Assembly: GCA_051745065.1 (NCBI GenBank)
Contig: JBNJDQ010000131.1
Coordinates: 1-6,800, forward strand
DNA: 6,800 bases
Reading direction: 5' to 3'
Origin: Chitinivibrio sp051745065
Lineage (GTDB): Bacteria > Fibrobacterota > Chitinivibrionia > Chitinivibrionales > Chitinivibrionaceae
Shown here: piece by piece, positions 1 to 5,740 of the stretch
How positions within the stretch are numbered: the first letter of the stretch is position 1
Layout: each line of letters begins with the position of its first letter
Translations under genes and position numbers: made by a program
The notes under the pieces: generated by a model
What the model was told of the DNA's origin: nothing
Databases searched by the model: none
The model's input: only the letters and a program-made list of their open reading frames with translations

Positions 1-480
1 GGCTGTCCGGATTACGATAACGACGGTGACGGTATTCCCGATTCTCTTGATAACTGCCCCAACGAGGTAGGTCCCCGGGATAATGACGGCTGTCCGGTGC
101 ATGACAGTGACGGTGACGGAATCCCCGATTCCCTTGACCAGTGTCCTGATGAAGCCGAAGATTTTGACGGTTTTGAAGATGAGGACGGCTGTCCGGATTA
201 CGATAACGACGGTGACGGAATCCCCGACTCCCTTGACCAGTGTCCTGAAGATCCCGAGGACAAGGACGGTTTTGAAGATGAGGACGGCTGTCCGGATCCG
301 GATAATGATGAAGACGGCATTGCCGATGTGGATGATGAATGTCCCAATAAGGCAGGCCCTGCGGATAACGGTGGATGCCCCGTGAACGATGCTGATGGTG
401 ACGGCGTGCCGGATTCAGCGGATAAATGCCCGCAGAAACCCGGTCCCAAGGATAATAATGGGTGCCCTGTAACCAAGGCA
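1..480 (+). repeat. TSP3 calcium-binding repeat array in the first OmpA-family gene
   Basis: Tandem coding repeats built on the core GAC-GGT-GAC-GG (Asp-Gly-Asp-Gly). Equivalent core bases lie at about 22, 109, 208, 307 and 394, giving steps of 87, 99, 99 and 87 bases. The array is therefore a mix of 29-residue and 33-residue units, all in frame. Stretches such as 110-140 and 209-239 are nearly identical at the DNA level. Each unit has two Cys-Pro pairs (DxCP and GCP). In known TSP3 proteins the Asp residues bind Ca2+ and the cysteines form disulfides. The array probably continues left of the window. Confidence 0.9.
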
Positions 481-837
481 AAAGAAATTAAACGCGGCAG
501 AATTGTCCTGAAGGGTGTAAACTTTGAATCCGGTAAGGCTGTCCTGACCCGCGGCTCCTATGAGACTCTGGACAAAGTGGTTGAATCACTCAAGGACTGG
601 CCTGAAATCAATCTTCGCATCGAAGGGCATACGGATGCGCAGGGTTCGGCGGATTATAACCGTGAACTCTCGTATAAACGTGCAAAGGCAGTTCTGGATT
701 ACTTTGTGGCGCAGGGTATTAAAGGCAGCCGCCTGCGTGCGGTTGGTAAGGGTGAAGCTGACCCCATTGCAAATAATGCCACGGCAAGCGGTCGTGCCGA
801 GAACCGTCGTGTGGAACTGCACAGAACGGATAATTGA
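1..837 (+). CDS. TSP3-repeat OmpA-family outer membrane/periplasmic protein (5' end outside window)
   Basis: The frame is open from base 1, so this is the C-terminal 278 residues of a longer protein; an internal ATG at 97 is not the start because repeat coding continues upstream of it. Residues 1-160 are TSP3 calcium-binding repeats (DxDxDG...DxxDxCP, with a second CP pair in each unit). Residues about 161-278 form an OmpA C-terminal domain. Visible motifs are GHTD (209-212), LSYKRA (223-228) and GR-x-ENRR (264-270). Asp212 and Arg227 match the residues that bind diaminopimelate in OmpA-family domains, so the protein probably tethers the outer membrane to peptidoglycan. The missing N-terminus probably holds a signal peptide and perhaps a beta-barrel, as in the paralogue directly downstream, whose ATG overlaps this stop codon. 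The family assignment is firm; the cellular role is inferred. Confidence 0.93.
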   Translation, partial: GCPDYDNDGDGIPDSLDNCPNEVGPRDNDGCPVHDSDGDGIPDSLDQCPDEAEDFDGFEDEDGCPDYDNDGDGIPDSLDQCPEDPEDKDGFEDEDGCPDPDNDEDGIADVDDECPNKAGPADNGGCPVNDADGDGVPDSADKCPQKPGPKDNNGCPVTKAKEIKRGRIVLKGVNFESGKAVLTRGSYETLDKVVESLKDWPEINLRIEGHTDAQGSADYNRELSYKRAKAVLDYFVAQGIKGSRLRAVGKGEADPIANNATASGRAENRRVELHRTDN

Positions 838-2552
838 TGATGCACAGGAGAGTTCTTACTCTGCTTGTAATGATGCTGCCCCTGCTTTGCGGGGCAGCAT
901 CTCCTGTTTTGGAATCGCCCAAAATGTGGCGGTATCCTACAGGCGTGTATCTCAATTATGCCCTCCAGTCTTCTTTTGATAACGATATGGTGCGTACTGC
1001 CGAGGGGGAGCAGCATTCCATGTATTCCCTGAATAACCGCCTGACCCTTGGGTATCGTCCATCTGCAAAAGCCGGAACGTTTATTCAGATTCCTGTGTAT
1101 TATGATAATACCCGAACTGACGCCGGACGGCTCTATGAATTTGGTGGTGCCGGGGATATCACCTTCGGTGGTGAGCTTTTCTGGTCGGATACGTCCGATG
1201 TTTTTCGAATCGGCGCAACTCTTGCAATGACCGTGCCTTCCGGTTCGAATGCCTTTACGCCGAACCAGCGTTCCTTTGTCTCACATGCTTTCTCCTACAG
1301 TGCGGAGCGTGCTGTTGTGCATCCCATGCTTTTGTCAGAGATAGATTTCAGCCGTCAGTACGATGATGTTCCCCTGGCCCTGCGGTTTTGTCTGGGATCT
1401 CATCTGGCCTTTGATCATACCGCCGCCCGCGAACTGGGCGATTTTACCGCCGGCCTTACCTTCGGCAGTGATTCATCCCCGGTTATTGTATTCTCGGATG
1501 TACGGGCCCTGTTTTCCAAGGATCTCTTTTCCGGTGACTTTGCCTGGGGAGAATTTCCTGCCCGTGTCCGGAACGGGATCTCTATGCAAACGGCAAATAA
1601 AAATACACTTGATATTGCTGTTTTGTCAGGTATCAATAAAGATCGGTATCTCAATACCAGCGAAAAAGCGTACGGTTCGGTTTCATCAATCGATGTAAAA
1701 GGTGTTCCGGATTTCGCCTTTGAAATATCCTACACGGCGCGCATACGTCGGGATACTTCCAAAGAAGCGGTGCTGCGGAAAACTCCAGATTCTGCCCCCA
1801 CGCCGGAGAGTGCGGATCGTGATGCTGACGGTGTAGCTGATTCCCGCGACAGTTGCCCCGATGAGGCGGGGCCGGTGGATAACAATGGCTGCCCTGTGGA
1901 CGATCGGGATGGTGATGGTATTGTTGACAGTCTTGATGAGTGCCCGGATGAGCCCGAAGATTACGATGGGTTTGAGGATGAGGACGGGTGTCCCGACCTT
2001 GACAACGATCTTGACGGTATTGTTGACAGTCTTGATGAATGCCCGGATGAGCCCGAGGATTACGATGGGTTTAAAGATGGTGACGGGTGTCCTGACCGGG
2101 ACAACGACGGTGATGGTGTAGCGGATATTGATGATATGTACCCCAACGACAGCAGCAGACATCATTCAGATGAGAATCTCCCCCTCGCATTTACAGAGGG
2201 CGATACTCTGCAGCCCATTATCCTTCAAGGAATTACGTTTCAACAGGGAAGCACGGATCTTGCGCCGGCTTCCTTTGCGGTCATTGATCCATTTATCTCT
2301 TTTTTGCAATCACACCCGGAAGCTTCGCTGGTAATTCGCGGCTATACCGATGCGACAGGTTCATATGACAGAAATCTCTATCTTTCGGAAAAGCGTGCAG
2401 AGGCTGTGCGGGCATATCTGCTTAAATGGGGGATAGCCGGTGAGCGCTTACTGGTGGAAGCATTCGGCCCCGCAAATCCCGTGGCGGATAACCGCATTCC
2501 CCTTGGGCGTATGAAAAACCGCCGTATTGAGTTTCTTTTGTTTCGCAGTTAA
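837..2552 (+). CDS. Outer-membrane protein: signal peptide, putative beta-barrel, TSP3 repeats, OmpA domain
   Basis: Complete protein of 571 residues from the ATG at 837. A TTG at 834 and an ATG at 840 are possible alternative starts; 837 was chosen because it overlaps the upstream stop as TGATG, which suggests translational coupling. Only a weak Shine-Dalgarno (ACGGA near 826-830) is present. Residues 1-23 form a signal peptide: MMHRR, then a hydrophobic stretch, with likely cleavage after GAA. The cysteine at the end of the hydrophobic core does not make a good lipobox. Residues about 25-300 alternate polar and hydrophobic segments rich in Tyr, Phe and Gly, as in outer-membrane barrels; the barrel family is not identified. 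Four TSP3 units follow (about 329-438), then an OmpA domain (about 458-571) with GYTD (502-505), Asp505, Arg520 and a terminal KNRRIEF. It probably anchors the outer membrane to peptidoglycan with a Ca2+-stiffened linker. Similar architecture to its upstream neighbour suggests duplication. Confidence 0.92.
   Translation: MMHRRVLTLLVMMLPLLCGAASPVLESPKMWRYPTGVYLNYALQSSFDNDMVRTAEGEQHSMYSLNNRLTLGYRPSAKAGTFIQIPVYYDNTRTDAGRLYEFGGAGDITFGGELFWSDTSDVFRIGATLAMTVPSGSNAFTPNQRSFVSHAFSYSAERAVVHPMLLSEIDFSRQYDDVPLALRFCLGSHLAFDHTAARELGDFTAGLTFGSDSSPVIVFSDVRALFSKDLFSGDFAWGEFPARVRNGISMQTANKNTLDIAVLSGINKDRYLNTSEKAYGSVSSIDVKGVPDFAFEISYTARIRRDTSKEAVLRKTPDSAPTPESADRDADGVADSRDSCPDEAGPVDNNGCPVDDRDGDGIVDSLDECPDEPEDYDGFEDEDGCPDLDNDLDGIVDSLDECPDEPEDYDGFKDGDGCPDRDNDGDGVADIDDMYPNDSSRHHSDENLPLAFTEGDTLQPIILQGITFQQGSTDLAPASFAVIDPFISFLQSHPEASLVIRGYTDATGSYDRNLYLSEKRAEAVRAYLLKWGIAGERLLVEAFGPANPVADNRIPLGRMKNRRIEFLLFRS
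872..901 (+). repeat. Perfect 11-bp inverted repeat (GC-rich hairpin) within the signal-peptide codons
   Basis: GATGCTGCCCC (872-882) and GGGGCAGCATC (891-901) are exact reverse complements around an 8-base loop, in which GC/GC can pair further around TTT. A second pairing lies outside it: ACAGGAG (844-850) is the reverse complement of CTCCTGT (901-907, sharing base 901). The structure starts 35 bases after the start codon of the second OmpA gene. It could affect translation or partly attenuate transcription, but the only following T run (907-910) is separated from the stem, so a classical terminator is unlikely. Confidence 0.5.
1821..2150 (+). repeat. TSP3 calcium-binding repeat array in the second OmpA-family gene
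   Basis: Four in-frame TSP3 units with cores at about 1821, 1908, 2007 and 2106, that is steps of 87, 99 and 99 bases. The second and third units are almost identical DNA: the segment coding IVDSLDECPDEPEDYDGF occurs in both. The last unit is incomplete and has MYP where the other units have a CP pair, so one cysteine is lost. The array joins the putative barrel to the OmpA domain. Confidence 0.9.
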
Positions 2553-2611
2553 ACGGAGATCAAATCCAGATCCCCATTGCGCTGATAGGGCAGTACAGAA
2601 AAGGTGCGTAC

Positions 2612-3103
2612 CTATTTACGATTTACACAGATGCAGATCTGCACCGGGTACCGGTCATCAATAATGTATTCTTTCTTGATACGCGGGGACGCCATATCTT
2701 CGGGAGCGGGGCGGGAAAAAAGCGGCGGATGCAGGGTGAACGCGCCGATCCGTTGTTCCAGGGAGAGCATAAATGTTCCAATCAATGTGTTGAGCAGCTC
2801 TCCCACCATGTCTTTGCGGTCTTGTTCGCTTATACGTGATCGCTCCGGCGCAAGGGCGTACACAAGCTCATCCACGTGCCGTTTGGGGATTGTCAGAGAT
2901 GTCCTCAGATCGTCAGCGGGGTTTTCTTTCAGGGATATTTCAATCTGTGCCGTGCAGCATTCTTCCGATGTTAAGGGATCCCCGAAATCCTGATCATACT
3001 GGTTTGCTTCTTCGACATTGGCAAAGGCAATGGTTTCAAAGGTGGTGCCGGTTACTTCTTTCAGTGTTGATTCCGCGTGCAGCAGTATTTCTTCAATATC
3101 CAT
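2612..3103 (-). CDS. cheX: CheX-type chemotaxis phosphatase (CheY-P phosphatase)
   Basis: A 163-residue protein of the CheC/CheX/FliY phosphatase class, close to the usual CheX length of about 155 residues, with a single phosphatase motif as in CheX rather than the two of CheC. The motif D-x3-E-x2-N is present as D98-MVG-E102-LL-N105. The Glu and Asn are the residues that position water to dephosphorylate CheY-P in known members. CheX works in the cytoplasm to end the signal, usually as a dimer. The ATG at 3103 was chosen over a GTG at 3109 because GAGAG sits 5 bases before the ATG but overlaps the GTG. The gene overlaps the 3' end of the response-regulator gene by 11 bases and is last in the operon. 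Its likely substrate is the regulator encoded just upstream; that pairing is inferred from position. Confidence 0.87.
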   Translation of the reverse strand: MDIEEILLHAESTLKEVTGTTFETIAFANVEEANQYDQDFGDPLTSEECCTAQIEISLKENPADDLRTSLTIPKRHVDELVYALAPERSRISEQDRKDMVGELLNTLIGTFMLSLEQRIGAFTLHPPLFSRPAPEDMASPRIKKEYIIDDRYPVQICICVNRK

Positions 3104-3506
3104 ATCCACTCTCTTTTTTGAGTAGGGAAAGCCCCGGAATTGCAGAAAGGGCCCGGCTCATTTGTTGTTGATCAACGGGCTTGGTAAGAATCTGCTCAAT
3201 TCCCAGTTTTCGCAGCTCCCGCCGTTCTTCCGTACTGCCGGAACTGGTAATGAGAATAATTTGATTGGGCGCAATATCGATGGAGGCATCCCGTGTTATT
3301 TCCCGGACCAGTTCTATGCCGTTCATTTCTGGCATGGTCAGATCCGTGAGAATCACCTGCGGAGTTCCGTTGCGCGCAAGATCGAGCACCTCGCGGCCGT
3401 TTCCTGCTTCATGAATATCTGTGTTTTCCACCCCTGCAAGACGAATGAGCTTGATGATGAATGAACGTGCAAGGCAAGAGTCGTCAGCAACAATTATTGA
3501 TCTCAT
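3093..3506 (-). CDS. Single-domain response regulator (CheY-like receiver)
   Basis: A 137-residue stand-alone receiver domain with no output domain. The acidic pair Asp8-Asp9, phosphoacceptor Asp55 (in LTDLTMPEMNG), Thr87 (in LITSS) and Lys109-Pro110 are all present, so phosphorylation by CheA should work. Between the phosphorylation site and Thr87 the chain has a slightly long segment (RDASIDIAPNQ). The residue matching CheY Tyr106 is Ile106, and Val follows KP instead of the usual Phe. That is unlike flagellar-motor-binding CheY, so a role as a phosphate sink or as a regulator of the HDOD partner is possible. The start is the ATG at 3506 with AGGAGA 5 bases upstream, overlapping the HDOD stop as ATGA. 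Its 3' end overlaps cheX. The symbol cheY is withheld for these reasons. Confidence 0.93.
   Translation of the reverse strand: MRSIIVADDSCLARSFIIKLIRLAGVENTDIHEAGNGREVLDLARNGTPQVILTDLTMPEMNGIELVREITRDASIDIAPNQIILITSSGSTEERRELRKLGIEQILTKPVDQQQMSRALSAIPGLSLLKKESGYGY
3109..3113 (-). promoter_or_regulatory. Shine-Dalgarno of cheX
   Basis: GAGAG on the - strand, 5 bases before the ATG at 3103. It overlaps the competing GTG at 3109, which argues for the ATG start. Confidence 0.6.
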
Positions 3507-4369
3507 CGCTTCTCCTGTGAGTCCATTTTGAGGTTTTCGATTATTTCAGAAAATTCTGATCCCGTAACGGAAATCGCGTCTTCTGCAGCAGTGTCAGTAA
3601 GAGTATAATAATAGTCGTAGTTATTGGAAAGAAAATAGGAAAAACTGTCGACTCCTGTTCCCGTGCCGGAAATCATGGAGAGCAGATCCGCAAGATGCAC
3701 TGCATAGACAAGGGGGCGGTTTTTTTCAGAGGCCTGCTCCGGCGTATGGTGATAACAGATTGTCTCTCTTAAAGAGCGGGGCAGCTGCCAGGTTTCGCCG
3801 ATAATACAGCCCACTTCGCTGTGGCTTACTCCCAGAAGATCCTTTTCGGCCTTTTCAAAGTCACGGATTGAATCGAAGCGGTACTGCCGGTTATGTTTTT
3901 CAATATGAGCTGAGAGAATGCTTTTACCGATATCGTGAATCAACCCGCCGGTGTAGGCCTGCTTGACAGAAACATCGAATGCCGGATTCAGGCATTTTTC
4001 AACAAGATAGCGGGATAACAGGGCTGATTTCAGAGAGTGCTTCCACAGGGCGTTTTTATCCGGGCTGTACCCCGGCAGATCGGTAAAAATATGGTTTTCC
4101 CGTGAAAAGATCAGGGCCAGAACAGTCGCATCGCCCAGGTAGAATACGGCGTCTTCCACGGTTTCCACATCACGGGCAAGCCGGCGTGTGAATCGATTGG
4201 CGTATTTCAACAGCTGAATTGATATGGCAGGGTCTGTTTTAATAAGGTTTACCACGTCACGAAAGGAATGTGCCGGATCGTTAATAACTTCCAGCAGACG
4301 GGAAGCAACCGGAGAAAAGGGTTTTACCGATCGTGCTGCTTTAATGATATCTCTGCGTGTTGTTTCCAT
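3503..4369 (-). CDS. HDOD-domain signalling protein
   Basis: A 288-residue protein from the ATG at 4369. A longer in-frame start at 4426 would overlap cheD by 44 bases and is rejected because GAGG sits 7 bases before 4369. It belongs to the HDOD (HD-related output domain) family. The N-terminal part (about 15-90) contains the typical PxVxxxLLEVINDP and LIKTDPAISIQLLKYAN segments. The HD-like core follows: WKHS (His111), GGLIHDIGK (His145-Asp146), SHSEVG (His183), YHH (207-208) and HLADLL (Asp228). HDOD proteins often sit in signalling operons with receiver proteins, but their biochemical activity is largely undefined. Here the metal-ligand-like residues are all present, so hydrolase activity cannot be excluded. 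It lies 13 bases after cheD and shares ATGA with the response-regulator gene, suggesting the two act together. Confidence 0.9.
   Translation of the reverse strand: METTRRDIIKAARSVKPFSPVASRLLEVINDPAHSFRDVVNLIKTDPAISIQLLKYANRFTRRLARDVETVEDAVFYLGDATVLALIFSRENHIFTDLPGYSPDKNALWKHSLKSALLSRYLVEKCLNPAFDVSVKQAYTGGLIHDIGKSILSAHIEKHNRQYRFDSIRDFEKAEKDLLGVSHSEVGCIIGETWQLPRSLRETICYHHTPEQASEKNRPLVYAVHLADLLSMISGTGTGVDSFSYFLSNNYDYYYTLTDTAAEDAISVTGSEFSEIIENLKMDSQEKR
3511..3516 (-). promoter_or_regulatory. Shine-Dalgarno of the response-regulator gene
   Basis: AGGAGA on the - strand; its AGGAG core (3512-3516) ends 5 bases before the ATG at 3506. It lies inside the end of the HDOD gene, which fits translational coupling through the ATGA overlap. 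Confidence 0.7.
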
Positions 4370-4376
4370 TAAAGGG

Positions 4377-4380
4377 CCTC
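4377..4380 (-). promoter_or_regulatory. Shine-Dalgarno of the HDOD gene
   Basis: GAGG on the - strand, 7 bases before the ATG at 4369. It favours this start over the in-frame start at 4426, which lies within cheD. Confidence 0.6.
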
Positions 4381-4382
4381 GC

Positions 4383-4880
4383 TTATAGTTTCCAGTCTTT
4401 TTTGCCGGGACTGGTGATAACCGCAATTCCGTTTTTTTGATAGAGGGTAACTGTCCGGCTGTATGATTGTCCCGTGTCCTCTGCTTTGGGGGTCAGCCCG
4501 TATTTCCAGAGTGCTTTCTTCAGAGCCAGGGCGTTGCGTTTGCCGATGTTGAAGGTATTGTTTCCGTCGGAGATACTGGCTCCGCCGCACATTTTAACGA
4601 TGAGTTTTCGCGGGTCCGACAGGGGAGCGCCGATAACCTGCTTCATACGTTCAAGAATGCGGGGTACTGCTGTATCAGCAAAATAACCGGGGAGTACCCG
4701 CGCCTTTGACGGGCTGATAGATGAATCGGGCAATGCGACATGGGTCATACTTATGCAGCGGTGTTTCGGATCAAGAATCATAAGGGCAACGCAGGAGCCC
4801 AGGGCGTAGGTTTTGAGGATGCCGCCCTGTTCCTTTGTTGCATCAAGATCGCCGACTCTCAGTATTATTGTATTACTCAC
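4383..4880 (-). CDS. cheD: CheD, chemoreceptor glutamine deamidase
   Basis: A 165-residue CheD. It deamidates (and can de-esterify) specific receptor glutamines in the cytoplasm, and in several bacteria it also binds the CheC phosphatase to regulate adaptation. The catalytic signature is intact: KTYALGSCVAL with Thr24 and nucleophile Cys30, and MTHVALP with His47, matching the Thr-Cys-His arrangement known from Thermotoga CheD. The family motif CGGASI and the NIGKRNA segment follow, and the C-terminus holds the usual DTG...R segment. The start is a GTG at 4880 with AGAGG 5 bases upstream. It lies 20 bases after cheR and 13 bases before the HDOD gene. The operon also encodes a divergent CheD homologue upstream of cheR, so this copy is probably the working enzyme. 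Confidence 0.94.
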   Translation of the reverse strand: MSNTIILRVGDLDATKEQGGILKTYALGSCVALMILDPKHRCISMTHVALPDSSISPSKARVLPGYFADTAVPRILERMKQVIGAPLSDPRKLIVKMCGGASISDGNNTFNIGKRNALALKKALWKYGLTPKAEDTGQSYSRTVTLYQKNGIAVITSPGKKDWKL

Positions 4881-4885
4881 AGGAA

Positions 4886-4890
4886 CCTCT
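4886..4890 (-). promoter_or_regulatory. Shine-Dalgarno of cheD (supports a GTG start)
   Basis: AGAGG on the - strand, 5 bases before the GTG at 4880. This supports the non-ATG start of cheD. Confidence 0.65.
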
Positions 4891-4900
4891 GATTCATGCG

Positions 4901-5728
4901 TTACTTTTGGTATACAGCCGAGCGGACCAGTCTGAACCGGTGCGGCAGGGAGTTGAGGGATTCCGAATGCCCCGTAAAAAGATACCCCCCGGGGCGGAGC
5001 TGATCGTAGAGCTTATTTACAAGTTCCGTTTTGGTTTTCCGGTCAAAATAGATCATTACATTCCGGCAGCTGATAAGATCAAAATTTCCCTTCAGACGGA
5101 ACGTTTTATCGATTAGGTTGAATTTGCGGAACAGCACCTCCTTTTTAAGGAAATCCTTTACTTCGTAGATGTTGTCTTTACGGGTAAAATATTTGCGTCT
5201 CAGTTTTTCGTCAATCGGCTTGAGCCGGTCAGGAGAATACTGCCCGCGACGGGCTTTTCCCAAAGCTTCCTCACTGATATCCGTGGCCAAAAGGCCGGCA
5301 TCCCATTTGTCGTACTCATATCCGAAGTATTCCATCATTTCGATTGCAAGGGAGTACGGTTCTTCTCCGGAGGAGGCCGCGGCACACCACACTTTTATTC
5401 GCCGAGAGTTTCTTTGCCGGTGAAAGGCACTTACTTCGGGCAGAAGGGTGGTGCGCAGAAATTCGAAATGCTGGATTTCACGGAAAAAATAGGTGTGGTT
5501 GGTGGAGATTCGGTTGACCAGCTCTGTCAGGGGAGCGGAATCGCGGCTGTTTTCCAGATAATTAATATATGTGGAGAATGAGGTAAACCGGTATTTGCGA
5601 AGGATCGCCTGAAGACGGCTGTTAACAAGGGTCCGCTTTTTATCAGTCAGATTTATTCCGAATTTATCGTAGACAAGGCGGGATATCCTTCGGAATTCAT
5701 CGTCCGTTGTTTTGATCATATCAAGCAT
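4901..5728 (-). CDS. cheR: CheR, chemoreceptor glutamate methyltransferase
   Basis: A full-length CheR of 275 residues. It transfers methyl groups from S-adenosylmethionine to receptor glutamates. The alpha-helical N-terminal domain (about 5-70) is followed by the hallmark NHTYFFRE (77-84), the SAM-binding motif WCAAASSGEEPYSLA (114-128), ATDIS (148-152), the beta-subdomain (about 180-200), FDLISCRNVMIYFD (216-229) and GGYLFTGHSESL (247-258). Arg83 and the acidic Glu122 and Asp150 are typical SAM or active-site residues of the family. The start at 5728 has AGAGG 7 bases upstream; Met4 is a weaker alternative. It begins 10 bases after the stop of the CheD-like gene and ends 20 bases before cheD, so it lies between two CheD homologues. 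Confidence 0.96.
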   Translation of the reverse strand: MLDMIKTTDDEFRRISRLVYDKFGINLTDKKRTLVNSRLQAILRKYRFTSFSTYINYLENSRDSAPLTELVNRISTNHTYFFREIQHFEFLRTTLLPEVSAFHRQRNSRRIKVWCAAASSGEEPYSLAIEMMEYFGYEYDKWDAGLLATDISEEALGKARRGQYSPDRLKPIDEKLRRKYFTRKDNIYEVKDFLKKEVLFRKFNLIDKTFRLKGNFDLISCRNVMIYFDRKTKTELVNKLYDQLRPGGYLFTGHSESLNSLPHRFRLVRSAVYQK

Positions 5729-5735
5729 GAATCGG

Positions 5736-5740
5736 CCTCT
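5736..5740 (-). promoter_or_regulatory. Shine-Dalgarno of cheR
   Basis: AGAGG on the - strand, 7 bases before the ATG at 5728. It overlaps the stop codon of the CheD-like gene, which suggests coupled translation. Confidence 0.65.

Noticed and set aside
198..476. Open frame on the - strand across the TSP3 array of the first gene
   Set aside because: It mirrors the TSP3 coding repeats; composition is repetitive Ser/Pro/Gly and there is no ribosome binding site or recognisable family.
1686..2165. Long open frame on the - strand across the second TSP3 array
   Set aside because: A shadow of the repeat coding; the protein is a repetitive run of Ile/Val/Thr with no family features.
2555..2575. Possible terminator between the convergent operons: GGAGATC, loop AAATCCA, GATCCCC
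   Set aside because: The 7-bp stem has an A-C mismatch and no T run follows on either strand, so it is too weak to call as a terminator.
2633..2642. Palindrome GCAGATCTGC near the 3' end of cheX
   Set aside because: A 10-base palindrome with no loop inside coding sequence; expected by chance and not tied to any other signal.
4370..4426. N-terminal extension of the HDOD protein to a start at 4426
   Set aside because: It would overlap cheD by 44 bases, and the extra residues show no family similarity; the ATG at 4369 has a well-placed GAGG.
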